A DNA stretch of 64,000 nucleotides from Hansschlegelia beijingensis. GTDB taxonomy: Bacteria > Pseudomonadota > Alphaproteobacteria > Rhizobiales > Methylopilaceae. How positions within the stretch are numbered: the first letter of the stretch is position 1; every line of letters starts with the position of its first letter. Position numbers and translations under genes: made by a program. The notes under the pieces are model-generated. The model was not told the origin of the DNA and did no database searches. It saw only the letters and a program-made list of their open reading frames with translations. The stretch is from NCBI RefSeq assembly GCF_014196425.1, contig NZ_JACIDR010000002.1, positions 558,001 through 622,000 on the forward strand, written 5' to 3'. This document shows, piece after piece, positions 8,328 through 18,267 of this stretch.

Positions 8328-9320
8328 ATGATCGCGCGCCGTCTCCTGTCAGCCCTCGCGCTGCTTCTCGTTCCCGCGCCGGCCTTCGCGGCCGTGGACT
8401 GCGGCGGCGTCGATCTCCTGGCCAAGGCGAGGGCCGAGCATCCGGAAAAATACGGCGCGTTCGAGCAGGCGGCGCGCGCCGTGCCGAACGGCGAAGGGCT
8501 GCTGTGGCGCATCGAGGCCAAGGGCGTCGCGCCCTCCTACCTGTTCGGCACGATGCACACGACGGAGGCGGACCTCGTCGCGCTCAGCGAGCCGGTCAAG
8601 GCGGCGCTTGGCGAGGCCGACACGGTCGCGGTCGAGATCGCCGACGCGAACGGCGCCGAGGCGCAGGCCCAGATGCTCGCCTATGTCACGCAGCACGGCG
8701 TGGACGTCACGGGCGGCGGCCTCGCGGGTCTCACGCCCGCCCAGGCCGAACTCGTCGAGAAGCGGCTGGGCGACGCCGGAATGCCGGCCTCGGTCGCGAC
8801 GATGCTGAAGCCGTGGTTCCTCGCCATCACGCTCGACATATCGAGCTGCGAACTCAGGAAGATGGGCGAGGGGCGTCCGACGATCGACGCCAGGGTGGAG
8901 AAGATCGCACGCGACGCGGGAAAGCCGGTGGTGGGCCTCGAGACGGTCACCGAGCAGCTCGACGCGATCTCGAAGATCTCCGATGACACCGCCCGCCGGA
9001 TGATCCGCGACTCCGTCGCGAAGCCGAGCTCGAGCGACGACATCCAGGCGACGACCCTCGCGCTCTACCGCGCCCGGCGGGTCGGCTGGTACTACGCGAT
9101 GAAGGAGGATCTGTTCGGCGCGGGCGTCGAGCTGTCGTCCTATGCGGATTTCGTGGACGCGGTGGTCGACCGCCGCAACCAGCTGATGGCGGAGCGCTCC
9201 AGGCCGCTGCTCGACAAGGGCGGCGCGCTGATCGCGGTCGGCGCCCTGCACCTGCCGGGCGACAAGGGCCTGGTCGAACTGCTCCGCCGGGAAGGCTACG
9301 CGGTGACGCGCGTCTGGTGA
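8328..9320 (+). CDS. Exported TraB/GumN-family protein
   Basis: The 330-residue protein has a signal peptide (RRLLSALALLLVPAPAFAA) and the two hallmark blocks of the TraB/GumN family (Tiki-like putative metalloproteases). These are SYLFGTMHTTEADL near residue 70, carrying the GxxH motif, and AVGALHLPGDKGLVELLRREGY at the C-terminus. A conserved Glu lies in VAVEIADANG. It is expected in the periplasm; a proteolytic role is known for animal Tiki homologues but not established for bacterial members. The start ATG at 8328 gives a canonical signal peptide. It is transcribed away from the MoeB/ThiF gene. Confidence 0.8.
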   Translation: MIARRLLSALALLLVPAPAFAAVDCGGVDLLAKARAEHPEKYGAFEQAARAVPNGEGLLWRIEAKGVAPSYLFGTMHTTEADLVALSEPVKAALGEADTVAVEIADANGAEAQAQMLAYVTQHGVDVTGGGLAGLTPAQAELVEKRLGDAGMPASVATMLKPWFLAITLDISSCELRKMGEGRPTIDARVEKIARDAGKPVVGLETVTEQLDAISKISDDTARRMIRDSVAKPSSSDDIQATTLALYRARRVGWYYAMKEDLFGAGVELSSYADFVDAVVDRRNQLMAERSRPLLDKGGALIAVGALHLPGDKGLVELLRREGYAVTRVW

Positions 9321-9329
9321 GGGCGCCGG

Positions 9330-10052
9330 TCAGGCGGTCTCGACCAGCGCGGCGCAAAGATTGTCGTCGAGCCGCTGCGCCGTCGCGCGGAAGCTCGGCA
9401 GTCTTGGCGTGACCACGCCCGCGAGATCCTCGGCGCCCTCGGGGCCGAGCGTCTTCACCAGGCTCGCCCAATACTCGGGGATGCGCTTCCAGTCCGCGAC
9501 CGTGTCCTCCACGATCTCGGGGTGGAACTGGAGGCCGTAGGCGCACCGGCCCCAGCGCATGGCCTGAACGGCCGAGGCCCGGCTGCGCGCGAGCGAGACG
9601 GCGCCCTCGGGGAGCTCCGACACTTCGCATCCGTGCCACTGGAACACCTCGATCTCGGACCCGAAGCCCGCGAACAGCGGATCCGCCCGTCCGGCCTCGG
9701 TGAGCTCGATCCGGGAGACGCCGACTTCCGGCGCGGCCATCGCGGCGACGCGGCCGCCGAGCGCTTCGGCCAGCAATTGGTGGCCGAGGCAGACGCCGAG
9801 ATACGGTCTTCCGAGCTCGCGCACCCATCGCCGGATCGCGGCCTTCTCGGCCCTGAGCCACGGGTGCGCGTCCTCCTCCCAGACGTCCATCGGGCCGCCC
9901 ATGACGGCCAGCATGTCGAATCCCTCCAGCTCCGGTATCGGTTCGCCCGCGTCGAGTTCGACCGTGACGCGCTCATGGCCCTTCCGGGCCCAGACCTCCC
10001 GCAAGGAGCCGGGATGCTCGACGTCGAGATGCTGCAGGACGAGAATGCGCAT
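9330..10052 (-). CDS. Class I glutamine amidotransferase-like protein
   Basis: This 240-residue stand-alone class I amidotransferase (GMP-synthase-like GATase1) has the nucleophile Cys in YLGVCLGHQLLAEALGG and the His/Glu pair in YGLQFHPEIVEDT, with the oxyanion-hole segment MGGPMDVWEED. The catalytic triad is therefore complete. It could be a glutaminase or a gamma-glutamyl hydrolase acting on a small amide or polyamine conjugate; the substrate cannot be told from sequence. It is convergent with the TraB/GumN gene (9-base gap) and divergent from the yggU gene. Confidence 0.82.
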   Translation of the reverse strand: MRILVLQHLDVEHPGSLREVWARKGHERVTVELDAGEPIPELEGFDMLAVMGGPMDVWEEDAHPWLRAEKAAIRRWVRELGRPYLGVCLGHQLLAEALGGRVAAMAAPEVGVSRIELTEAGRADPLFAGFGSEIEVFQWHGCEVSELPEGAVSLARSRASAVQAMRWGRCAYGLQFHPEIVEDTVADWKRIPEYWASLVKTLGPEGAEDLAGVVTPRLPSFRATAQRLDDNLCAALVETA

Positions 10053-10155
10053 GAGTTGGCTCCGGATCGCCGCCGGCGGAGTTTGCCCGGCGCGGTCGTG
10101 AAAAAGAAGGCGTCGACCCGTCGATGAACCGCTCCGCCGCGTCCGGACGCTTGCC

Positions 10156-10485
10156 GTGAGCGACGACCCGCCTCACCCGTTCGCCGAGCGCGACGGCCGC
10201 GTCAGGCTGCGCGTCAGGGTCACGCCGCGCGCAAGTCGGGAGACGGCGGGGGCGGTGGCGGTTGACGCGGACGGTTGCGCCTTCGTCCCCGTGCGGCTGA
10301 CGGCGCCGCCGGTCGAGGGCGCGGCCAACGCCGCGCTGGCGGCGTTCCTGGCGCGCGCGCTTCGGCTGCGGAAGTCCGAGGTCGTCATCGCCTCGGGGGA
10401 AACCAGCCGGCAGAAAACGGTGGAGTTCCCCGCCGACAGCGCGACGACGGAGCGTCTGCGGCGCTGGCTCGAGGGCCTCGGCTGA
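10156..10485 (+). CDS. DUF167 / YggU-family protein
   Basis: The 109-residue basic protein matches the DUF167 (YggU) pattern: RLRVRVTPRASRETAGA, then VPVRLTAPPVEGAANAALAAFLARALRLRKSEVVIASGETSRQKTV. The function of the family is unknown. Start is GTG at 10156; no earlier start gives homology-like sequence. In alphaproteobacteria it is often near yggT, but here yggT is 37 kb away. It converges with the YgjP-type peptidase with a 4-base gap. Confidence 0.85.
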   Translation: MSDDPPHPFAERDGRVRLRVRVTPRASRETAGAVAVDADGCAFVPVRLTAPPVEGAANAALAAFLARALRLRKSEVVIASGETSRQKTVEFPADSATTERLRRWLEGLG

Positions 10486-10489
10486 AGCC

Positions 10490-11263
10490 TCAGCCGTAGC
10501 GGTGCAGAGCCGCGCCGTGCGCCTTGAGCCAGCCCTCGGCGCGGTCGTAGTCCGGCGCGAGCCGGGCGACGTGCGCCCAGTAGCGCGGGCTGTGGTTCAT
10601 CTCGCGCCGGTGCGCGACCTCGTGCGCGGCGAGATAGTCCAGGACATGCGCGGGCGCGAGGATGAGCCGCCACGAGAAGGCGAGGTCGCCGGCGACCGAG
10701 CAGGACCCCCAGCGGCTGGTGGTGTCGCGGATCGCGATGCGGCCGACCGTGACGCCGAGGCTCGCCGCATGGCGGGCAACCGCGGCCGAGAGATCGTCCC
10801 GCGCCTCCCGCTTCAGGAAGTCCGCGACGCGGCGCGGCGCGTGCTCGGGAGCGCCGTGGACGACCAGGATCGGGCCCTCGCCGCGAGGCCCCGGCTCCGC
10901 CCGGACCACGCCGCGGAATCCCTCGCGCAGCACAATGCGGTGACCCACGCCGCGCAGCGGGATGGTCTCGCCGGGCTCGAACGGGATCCGCTCCGGCAGG
11001 CGGGACAGCCGGTGCTCGATCCAGGTGACGTGGCGCTCGATGAAGTCGCGCGCGCCGGCGAAGGAGGCGCTGGTCGGCAGCGTCAGCGTCACGTCCCGCG
11101 TGGCCGCCCGCACCCGAAGCGTCATGCGGCGCGCCTGGCTGCTGCGCCGCACCGTGATCGGCACATGGCCGAGCCGCGTGCTGACGAACAGGGCGTCCTC
11201 GCGCAGCCGCGGGTCAGGGCGTGTCTTGAAGGGCAGGGCCCTGAGGGCGCGGAACAGCGACAT
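10490..11263 (-). CDS. YgjP/WLM-type zinc metallopeptidase (DUF45)
   Basis: The 257-residue protein carries the HExxH-type zinc motif in LAAHEVAHRREMNHSPRYW, with a further downstream segment that can supply the third ligand. The preceding TTSRWGSCSVAGDLAFSWRL block is the DUF45/YgjP signature. The family is related to SprT/WLM domain peptidases; a protein-repair or DNA-protein-crosslink role is speculative. The N-terminal 60 residues are basic and predicted beta-rich (VPITVRRSSQARRMTLRVR). The ATG at 11261-11263 is the only start upstream of this block. Confidence 0.85.
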   Translation of the reverse strand: MSLFRALRALPFKTRPDPRLREDALFVSTRLGHVPITVRRSSQARRMTLRVRAATRDVTLTLPTSASFAGARDFIERHVTWIEHRLSRLPERIPFEPGETIPLRGVGHRIVLREGFRGVVRAEPGPRGEGPILVVHGAPEHAPRRVADFLKREARDDLSAAVARHAASLGVTVGRIAIRDTTSRWGSCSVAGDLAFSWRLILAPAHVLDYLAAHEVAHRREMNHSPRYWAHVARLAPDYDRAEGWLKAHGAALHRYG

Positions 11264-11341
11264 CCAGCGGCGGCTCGCAGACGAAAGGCCGAATCGGCAC
11301 GCGCCGACTTTAGCCGCGCCGATTCGCCGCTGGCGAGCCCC

Positions 11342-12109
11342 TCAGGCCCGTTGTGCGGCGCCGTCCACGGCTTCCAGCAGCCTGACGATATCTTCGTCGC
11401 GTGACAGCCTGTGGTCGCCGCCCTTCACCAGCGTGACGACCACGTCGTCCTCGGCGAGCCGCTCGACCAGACGCATCGCGTGCGACCACGGCACGTCCGC
11501 GTCCTCCATGCCCTGCAGGATGTGGACCGGAGCGCCGGTGCGGATGGCGCCGCCGAGCATGAGGTGACGACGGCCCTCCTCGATGAGCTCCCGGGTGATC
11601 GGATACGGATCGGGCGCGTAGGCGGTCGCGCGCATCCATCGGCCTTCGCGCAGGATCTCGCCGCGCACGTCGTCAGGGAAGGTCGCCCACATCAGGTCCT
11701 CGGTGAAGTCGACCGCGGGCGCGATCAGCACGAGAGCCGACGGCGGCGTCGCCATCCGCCGGGCGGCGAGCAGCGCGATCCAGCCGCCCATGGAGGAGCC
11801 CACCAGCACCGGCGCCGGGCCGGCGAAGCGCTCGATCACCGCGACGGCCTCGTCGAGCCAGCGGCCGATCGTCCCGTCCTCGAAGCGGCCGCCGGACGCG
11901 CCGTGGCCCGAATAGTCGAAGCGAAGCACCGCGCGGCCCTCGCGCTCGCCCCACTGGTCGATGGCGGTCGCCTTGGTGGCCGTCATGTCGGAGCGGAAGC
12001 CGCCGAGCCAGACCACGCACGGGCCGTCGCCCTCGCGGCGCAGCGCCGCGATCTCGCGCGCCTCTTCGCCGGAGCCGACCGTGAGCCGCTCGGAGATGGG
12101 TTCGGTCAT
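11342..12109 (-). CDS. Alpha/beta hydrolase
   Basis: A 255-residue alpha/beta-hydrolase has the nucleophile elbow [12 protein letters not shown] (Ser in GxSxG), an upstream oxyanion segment [27 protein letters not shown], and the Asp and His late in the chain (GMEDADVPW and [12 protein letters not shown]). No signal peptide is seen, so it is cytoplasmic. It resembles short serine hydrolases annotated as esterases or palmitoyl-thioesterase-like proteins (ABHD10 type). The ATG at 12109 gives [12 protein letters not shown]; the longer open frame upstream is a chance extension into the next intergenic region. Confidence 0.85.
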   Translation of the reverse strand: MTEPISERLTVGSGEEAREIAALRREGDGPCVVWLGGFRSDMTATKATAIDQWGEREGRAVLRFDYSGHGASGGRFEDGTIGRWLDEAVAVIERFAGPAPVLVGSSMGGWIALLAARRMATPPSALVLIAPAVDFTEDLMWATFPDDVRGEILREGRWMRATAYAPDPYPITRELIEEGRRHLMLGGAIRTGAPVHILQGMEDADVPWSHAMRLVERLAEDDVVVTLVKGGDHRLSRDEDIVRLLEAVDGAAQRA

Positions 12110-12216
12110 GGTCTTTCCTGATGTTGCCGCCCTGCGGCCGCGAGCCATAGCCATCACGGCCGCAGGGATAAAGGCCGGAGGGCCCGCGCCGTCCCTTCGC
12201 CGCCGGTCCTCCAACG

Positions 12217-12244
12217 AGAAAAGGCCGGCGCTTGCGCGCCGGCC
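12217..12244 (-). terminator. Rho-independent terminator after iorB
   Basis: On the minus strand GGCCGGCGC (12244-12236) pairs with GCGCCGGCC (12231-12223) around a 4-base loop, followed by TTTTCTC. It lies 23 bases past the stop of the molybdenum-hydroxylase large subunit and is the strongest terminator of that strand in this region. Confidence 0.8.
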
Positions 12245-12267
12245 CTTCATGGTGAACCCGGTCGGGT

Positions 12268-14475
12268 TCAGGCGGTCGTGAACTTCTGGTCGCCCAGCGG
12301 CAGGTCGCGGACGCGCTTGCCGGTGGCGGAGAAGATCGCGTTGGCGAGGGCCGGCGCGAGCGGCGGAACGCCCGGTTCGCCGATGCCGGTCGGCTTGGCG
12401 TCGCTCGGCACGGTGTAGACTTCGACCTTCGGCATGTCCGACATCCGCAGCGGCTCGTAGGTGTCGAAATTCGCCTGCTGCACCACGCCGTCCTCGAGCG
12501 TGATGGCGTTGCGCAGCGCGGCGCCGAGGCCGAAGCCGACGCCGCCCTCGACCTGGGCGCGGACGACGTCCGGGTTGATGACCGTGCCGCACTCCACGCC
12601 GGCCACGACGCGGTCGACCTTCACGCCGCCGTCCTTGGTGATCGTGACGTCGACCACCTCCGCGACGATGGTGTTGAAGCTCTCATGCACCGCGACCCCG
12701 CGGCCCTTGCCCTTCTCGGGCTTGGAGCCGGGGGCCCAGCCGGCCTTCTCGGCCGCGAGCTTCAGCGCCGCCAGATGACGCGGCTTGTCCTTGAGCAGGG
12801 CGAGCCGGTACTCGACCGGGTCCTTGCCGGCCGCATGCGCCAGTTCGTCGATCATGGTCTCGACCACATGGGCGGTGTGGGTGTGGCCGACGGACCGCCA
12901 CCACAGCACCGGAACCCCCGCCTTCAGGGTGGTGAGCTCCACCCTGAGGTTGGGGACCGCGTAGGCGAGGTTGGAGGCGCCTTCGACCGAGGTCTCGTCC
13001 ACGCCGTCCTTCACGGCCATCGCCTCCAGCGCGGTGCCGGCGAAGATCGACTGGCCCGCGATGCGGTGCTCCCAGGCGACCGGCATGCCGTCGGCGCCGA
13101 TCGCCGCGCGCACCCGATGGGCGTAGAACGGCCGGTAGTAGCCGCCCTTGGTGTCGTCGTCGCGGGTCCAGACGAGCTTCACCGGCGCGTCGCCGCCGCT
13201 CGCCTTGGCGATCGCGACCGCCTCGGCCACGTAGTCCGCGGTCGGCACCGCGCGGCGGCCGAAGCTGCCGCCGGCCCACACGGTCTCGATCGTCACCTTG
13301 TCGGGCGTGACGCCCGCGATCGCAGCCGCCGTCGGCTGGTCGATCGACTGGAACTGCGAGCCGAAGGTGAGCTTGACCGCGCCGTCCTTGATCTGCGCGA
13401 CGCAGTTCAGAGGCTCCATGGCCGCGTGCGCCAGATACGGGAAGGTGTACTCCGCCTCGACGACCTTGGCCGCGCCCTCGAACCCGGCCGCGACGGCGCC
13501 CTTGTTGGTGGCGACCGCGGCGCCGGGCTTTGAGACCGCCTCGCGCGCTTCCTTGAGCATCTGCTCGCTGCCGCGCATCTCGGCGCCGGAGTCGTCCCAC
13601 TCGACCTTCAGCGCGTCGCGGCCCTTGAAGGCCGCCCAGGTGTTCCGCGCCAGCACCGCGACGCCCTGCGGGATCTGCACCACCTTCTCGACGCCCTTGA
13701 CCTTCCTGGCCTCCGAGTCGTCGAAGCTCTTCACCTTGCCGCCGAAGCGCGGCGGATGCGCCACCGCCGCGACCAGCATGCCGGGCAGCTTCACGTCCTG
13801 GGTGTAGATCGCGGTGCCGTCCGTCTTCGGATCATTGTCGATCCGGTGCAGGCCTTCCTTGCCGATCAGCTTGAACTTGGCGGCGTCCTTGTAGGGCGTC
13901 TCCTGCGGCGCCCCGATCGGCGCCGGCAGCTTGGCGGCGGCTTCAGCGAACTCGCCATAGGTGCCGCGCTTGCCCGAGGGGTGCGACAGCACGCCCTTGT
14001 CGACCACGATCTCGCCCTGCGCGACCTGCCACTTGTCGGCGGCGGCCTTCACCAGAGCGGCGCGGGCGGCCGCGCCTGCGGTGCGATACTGCTCCCAGGA
14101 GTTGGCCATCGCGGTGGAGCCGCCGGTGCCCTGCGCCTTGAACACCAGATTGGCGTAGAGATTGGCGTCGGCCGGCGCGAACTCGGTCCGCATCTGGCTC
14201 CAGTCGGCGTCCATCTCCTCGGCGATGAGGGTCGCGAGCCCGGTCGTCGGGCCCTGTCCCATGTCGAGGTGCTTGACCACCACGGTGATCGCGCCGTCCG
14301 GGGCGACCTTGACGAAGGGGTTGAACTGAACGACCCCGCCGGCCGCTTCCGCCTCGGCGGGGAGCGGCTTCAGACCCACCATCAGCCCGACGCCGGCGCC
14401 GCCCGCGATCGCGAGGAAGCCGCGGCGGCTCATGTCGAGCGGCGCGCCGCCCCTGATCCTGTCCTGAATGCTCAT
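12268..14475 (-). CDS. Molybdenum hydroxylase large subunit, isoquinoline 1-oxidoreductase beta-subunit type
   Basis: The 735-residue protein is of the xanthine-dehydrogenase superfamily IorB branch. It begins with a Tat signal ([20 protein letters not shown], residues about 15-34), then the molybdopterin-binding domains, with [70 protein letters not shown] and, at the C-terminus, [19 protein letters not shown] and [19 protein letters not shown] carrying the catalytic Glu. Such enzymes hydroxylate N-heterocycles or oxidise aldehydes in the periplasm. The substrate is unknown. The [2Fe-2S] subunit gene lies 3 bases upstream; no cytochrome subunit, XdhC chaperone or Moco gene lies beside it. 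Confidence 0.85.
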   Translation of the reverse strand: MSIQDRIRGGAPLDMSRRGFLAIAGGAGVGLMVGLKPLPAEAEAAGGVVQFNPFVKVAPDGAITVVVKHLDMGQGPTTGLATLIAEEMDADWSQMRTEFAPADANLYANLVFKAQGTGGSTAMANSWEQYRTAGAAARAALVKAAADKWQVAQGEIVVDKGVLSHPSGKRGTYGEFAEAAAKLPAPIGAPQETPYKDAAKFKLIGKEGLHRIDNDPKTDGTAIYTQDVKLPGMLVAAVAHPPRFGGKVKSFDDSEARKVKGVEKVVQIPQGVAVLARNTWAAFKGRDALKVEWDDSGAEMRGSEQMLKEAREAVSKPGAAVATNKGAVAAGFEGAAKVVEAEYTFPYLAHAAMEPLNCVAQIKDGAVKLTFGSQFQSIDQPTAAAIAGVTPDKVTIETVWAGGSFGRRAVPTADYVAEAVAIAKASGGDAPVKLVWTRDDDTKGGYYRPFYAHRVRAAIGADGMPVAWEHRIAGQSIFAGTALEAMAVKDGVDETSVEGASNLAYAVPNLRVELTTLKAGVPVLWWRSVGHTHTAHVVETMIDELAHAAGKDPVEYRLALLKDKPRHLAALKLAAEKAGWAPGSKPEKGKGRGVAVHESFNTIVAEVVDVTITKDGGVKVDRVVAGVECGTVINPDVVRAQVEGGVGFGLGAALRNAITLEDGVVQQANFDTYEPLRMSDMPKVEVYTVPSDAKPTGIGEPGVPPLAPALANAIFSATGKRVRDLPLGDQKFTTA

Positions 14476-14478
14476 GGC

Positions 14479-14949
14479 TCAGGCCTCCAGCCTGCGGGCG
14501 GCGTCATGCACCGCGGCGCGAATCCGCTGATAGGTCGCGCAGCGGCATACGTTGCCGTCGAGCGCGGCGTTGATGTCTTCGTCGGTCGGCTTCTTGTTCT
14601 CGGCGAGCAGGGCCGCGGCCGACATCATCTGGCCGGACTGGCAGTAGCCGCACTGCACGACGTCGAGCGCGCGCCAGGCCGCCTGCACGGCCTTGCCCTC
14701 CGGCGTCGCGTTCGCGCCGACCAGACCCTCGATGGTGACGATCTGGGCGTCCCCGACATCGCCCACCATGGTCTGGCAGGAGCGCACCGCCTGGCCGTCC
14801 ATATGAACCGTGCAGGCGCCGCACAGCGCCTGGCCGCAGCCGAACTTGGTGCCCGTCAGGCCGATCTCGTCGCGGATGACCCAGAGCAGAGGGGTGTCTG
14901 CGTCGACGTCGACGGAGCGCTCCTCGCCGTTGATTTTCAGCTTGATCAT
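14479..14949 (-). CDS. Molybdenum hydroxylase [2Fe-2S] subunit, IorA type
   Basis: The 156-residue protein has a plant-type ferredoxin domain ([18 protein letters not shown] plus Cys in VRSCQTM) and a C-terminal four-helix [2Fe-2S] domain ([12 protein letters not shown] and [12 protein letters not shown]). All eight cluster cysteines are present. It passes electrons from the molybdenum subunit. It has no signal peptide, so it would be exported by hitch-hiking on the Tat signal of its partner, as known for IorAB-like enzymes. The ATG at 14949 follows GGGAGA. The pair is preceded by a 180-base gap that separates it from the RND gene, so it may have its own promoter. Confidence 0.9.
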   Translation of the reverse strand: MIKLKINGEERSVDVDADTPLLWVIRDEIGLTGTKFGCGQALCGACTVHMDGQAVRSCQTMVGDVGDAQIVTIEGLVGANATPEGKAVQAAWRALDVVQCGYCQSGQMMSAAALLAENKKPTDEDINAALDGNVCRCATYQRIRAAVHDAARRLEA

Positions 14950-15129
14950 GGATGTCTCCCGGGCGGCCCCATCGGGCCGCGCATAGGCCGCCGCGCTCCG
15001 GCGACGGCTCTGGATGCTGCGCATGCTAACGGCGAGATTGGACCGGTTCCAGACAAGGAACCATGCGCGGTTGCAAGACCGGAGGTGCGCAAGTCCTATT
15101 AGCGTTGCGGGGGAGGTATAGGAGGGCGG

Positions 15130-18100
15130 TTATTCCGCCGCCCGCAGCGCAGGCGCGGCGACCTGATCATCCTTCCCGGGCGCGACCTCCTCGTCGCGGG
15201 GGCCGACGAAACGGCCGAAGACCCGCGCGAACAGTCCGCGCAGGTCGTCCATGATCGTGAACACCGCGGGCACGAACAACAGGCTGAGCACCGTCGAGGC
15301 GATCAGACCGCCGATCACCGCGATGGCCATCGGGGCGCGGAACGCGCCGCCCTCGCCGAGAGCGAGCGCCGAGGGCACCATGCCGGCCACCATCGCGACG
15401 GTGGTCATCACGATCGGCCGCGCGCGCTTGCGGCCCGCGTCGATCAGCGCCTCCGTGCGCGGCACGCCGCGGGCGATCTCCTCGATCGCGAAATCCACCA
15501 GCAGGATCGCGTTCTTGGTCACGATGCCCATCAGCATCAGGAAGCCGATCACCACCGGCAGGCTCACCGGATTACCGGTGACGAGCAGCGCCACCAGCGC
15601 GCCGCCGATCGACAGCGGCAGCGACACCAGGATGGTGACGGGCTGGACGACGTCCGCGAACAGCAGCACGAGCACCGCGAAGACCAGCAGAACGCCGGCC
15701 GCCATCGCGGTCGCGAAGCCGGTGAAGATCTCCTGCATGATCTCCGCGTCGCCGAACTCCTTCAGCTCCACGCCCTCGGGCAGGTTCTGCGCGGCCGGCA
15801 GCGCCTTGACGGCCGCCAGCGCCTCGCCGAGCACCACGCCGGGCGCGAGATCGCCCTCGATCGCGACCCTGCGGTCGCGGTCGTAGCGGTCGAGGCTGGT
15901 CGGGCCCTGCCCGAAGCCGACGTCGGCCACGGCGGTCAGCGGCACGCTGCCGCCGGCGTCGCGGCGCACCCGCAGGGATTCGAACGTCGAAAGCTCGGTG
16001 CGCGCCGCCTCGTCGAGCTGCACCCGGATCGGCACCTGGCGATCGCCGGCGGAGAACTTTGCGAGGTTCTGGCTGATGTCGCCGATCGTCGCGATCCGCA
16101 CCGTCTCGGCGATCTGGGCGACCGAGACGCCGAGCTTCGCGGCCTCGTCGAGCTTCGGCGTGATGCGGATCTCGGGCCGGTCGATGGCGGCCGTCGAGAT
16201 CACGTTCAGGAGCTGCGGAACGCGATCGCGCGTCTCCTTCTCGAGCGCCACCGCGGCGCGCTCCACCGCGGCCCCGTCCGCGCCGGAGACGATCAGCGTG
16301 AACTCGCGCTGGCCCGCGTCGTTGCCGAAATTGCTGCGCAGGTCGGGGATCGCGGCGAGCTCGCGCCGGAACTCGCCCTCGAACTGCTTCTGCGTGAGCG
16401 CCCGCTCGGCGCGCGGCTTGAGATTGATGATCAGCACGCCCTTGCGCACCTCGCCGGCCGCCATCGAGACGCCGCCCTGCGCGCCCGAGCCCACGGTGGC
16501 GTAGACGGACTCCACCTCCGGCCGGCGCTTCAGCATCGTCGTGATGCGGGTGGCGACCGCGTCCGACTGCGCGAGCGTGGCGCCCGGGGGCAGCTCGATC
16601 TTCAGGATCGAGCGCGAGGTGTCGTTCTCCGGCAGGAAGCCCGAGGGGAGCAGGCCGGCGAGCATGATCGAGCCGACGAACAGCGCGATTCCGGCCGCCA
16701 CCGTGGTGAAGCGCCAGCGCACCGAGACGGCGAGCGCGCGCGCATAGGCGCGCATGAGCCAGCCGTCCTCCTCTTCGCGCGCGCCGTGATCGCGCAGGAA
16801 GAAGGCGGCGAGCAGCGGCGTGATGAGCCGCGCCACCAGCAGCGAGAACGCCACCGCGATCGCGACCGTGATGCCGAACTGCTTGAAGTACTGCCCGGCG
16901 ATGCCGCCCATGAAGCTGACCGGCACGAACACCGCGATGATGGTGGCGGTCGTCGCCACCACGGCCAGGCCGATCTCGTCCGCGGCCTCGATCGCCGCGC
17001 GGTAGGGCGACTTCCCCATCCGGATGTGCCGGACGATGTTCTCGATCTCGACGATGGCGTCGTCGACCAGGATGCCGGTGACGAGCGTGATCGCGAGCAG
17101 GCTGACGGCATTGAGCGAGAAGCCCAGCATCTCCATCGCCCAGAACGTCGGCAGCACCGACAGCGGAATGGCGAGCGTGGAGATCACCGTGGCGCGGAAG
17201 TCGCGCAGGAACAGGAACACCACGATCACCGCCAGCACGGCGCCTTCGATCAGCGTGTGCATGGCCGAACGGTAGTCCGCCTCGGTGTAGCGGACCGTCG
17301 TGTCGATCGGCGTGATGCTGACGGCGGGGTTCGCGGCCGCGAGCTCCTTGAGCTTCTCCGCGGCCGCCGCCGCCACGGTGACGTCCGAGAATCCCTTGGA
17401 GCGGTAGATGCCGAAGGCGACGATCGGCTTGCCGTCGAGCCGGGCGGAGACGCGCGGCTCCGCCGAACCGTCGGTGACGTCGCCGAGCTCCGACAGCTGC
17501 GTCTCCCGGCCGCCCGGCAGGATGATGCGAGTCGCGCCGAGCCGCTCGACCGTCAGGGCGCCGCCCAGCGTGCGGATCGACTGCTCCTGCGACCCGACTT
17601 CGCCGCGGCCGCCGGCGAGATCCACATTGGTGGCCCTGAGCTGCGCGTTGACGTCGGCGGCCGTGACGCCGAGCGCCTGCAGGCGCGCCGGGTCGAGCGC
17701 GATGCGAATCTCGCGGTCGACGCCGCCTTCGCGCTTCACCTGGGCGACCCCGCGCACCGCCTGCAGCGCGCGCACGATGCGGTCGTCGACATACCAGGAC
17801 AGCTCTTCGGGGGTCATCGAAGGCGCGGACGCCGCATAGGTGGCGATCGCCATGCCCTCGATGTCGATGCGCTGGATCAGCGGCTCTTCGATCGATTGCG
17901 GCAACTCGGTCCGGATTTTCGTCACCGCGTCGCGCACGTCGTTCACGGCCCGGTCGACCTGGGTCTCCAGCTGGAACTCGATCGTGGTCAGCGACAGGCC
18001 GTCGCTGACCGATGAGGTGATGTGCTTGACCCCCGCGATGCCGGCGACCGCGGTCTCGACCCGCTTCGTGACCTGCAGCTCGAGTTCGCTGGGCGCCGCG

Positions 18101-18264
18101 CCGGACTGGTTGATGGTGACCGAGACGAGCGGCAGGTCGATGTTCGGCATCCGCGTGACCGGCAGCGACGCGAACGAGAACAGCCCGACCGCCAGCAGCA
18201 CCGCGAACAGCACGAGCGGCGGAATCGGCTTGCGGATCGCGCGGGCGGAGATGTTAAGCGCCAC
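15130..18264 (-). CDS. RND efflux transporter, inner-membrane pump subunit
   Basis: The 1044-residue protein is a proton-driven RND pump of the AcrB/HAE family. The order is TM1 (PPLVLFAVLLAVGLFSFASLP), a periplasmic pore/docking domain, TM2-6 with the proton-relay pair in GILVDDAIVEIENIVRH, an internal cytoplasmic loop, TM7, a second periplasmic domain and TM8-12 (VVIGFLMLMGIVTKNAILLVDFAIEE). No outer-membrane factor is in the operon, so a TolC-like partner must come from elsewhere. It is third in a tetR-MFP-RND operon with a 3-base gap after the adaptor gene. Substrate range is not predictable; drugs, solvents or metabolites are all possible. Confidence 0.93.
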   Translation of the reverse strand: MALNISARAIRKPIPPLVLFAVLLAVGLFSFASLPVTRMPNIDLPLVSVTINQSGAAPSELELQVTKRVETAVAGIAGVKHITSSVSDGLSLTTIEFQLETQVDRAVNDVRDAVTKIRTELPQSIEEPLIQRIDIEGMAIATYAASAPSMTPEELSWYVDDRIVRALQAVRGVAQVKREGGVDREIRIALDPARLQALGVTAADVNAQLRATNVDLAGGRGEVGSQEQSIRTLGGALTVERLGATRIILPGGRETQLSELGDVTDGSAEPRVSARLDGKPIVAFGIYRSKGFSDVTVAAAAAEKLKELAAANPAVSITPIDTTVRYTEADYRSAMHTLIEGAVLAVIVVFLFLRDFRATVISTLAIPLSVLPTFWAMEMLGFSLNAVSLLAITLVTGILVDDAIVEIENIVRHIRMGKSPYRAAIEAADEIGLAVVATTATIIAVFVPVSFMGGIAGQYFKQFGITVAIAVAFSLLVARLITPLLAAFFLRDHGAREEEDGWLMRAYARALAVSVRWRFTTVAAGIALFVGSIMLAGLLPSGFLPENDTSRSILKIELPPGATLAQSDAVATRITTMLKRRPEVESVYATVGSGAQGGVSMAAGEVRKGVLIINLKPRAERALTQKQFEGEFRRELAAIPDLRSNFGNDAGQREFTLIVSGADGAAVERAAVALEKETRDRVPQLLNVISTAAIDRPEIRITPKLDEAAKLGVSVAQIAETVRIATIGDISQNLAKFSAGDRQVPIRVQLDEAARTELSTFESLRVRRDAGGSVPLTAVADVGFGQGPTSLDRYDRDRRVAIEGDLAPGVVLGEALAAVKALPAAQNLPEGVELKEFGDAEIMQEIFTGFATAMAAGVLLVFAVLVLLFADVVQPVTILVSLPLSIGGALVALLVTGNPVSLPVVIGFLMLMGIVTKNAILLVDFAIEEIARGVPRTEALIDAGRKRARPIVMTTVAMVAGMVPSALALGEGGAFRAPMAIAVIGGLIASTVLSLLFVPAVFTIMDDLRGLFARVFGRFVGPRDEEVAPGKDDQVAAPALRAAE

Positions 18265-18267
18265 GGC

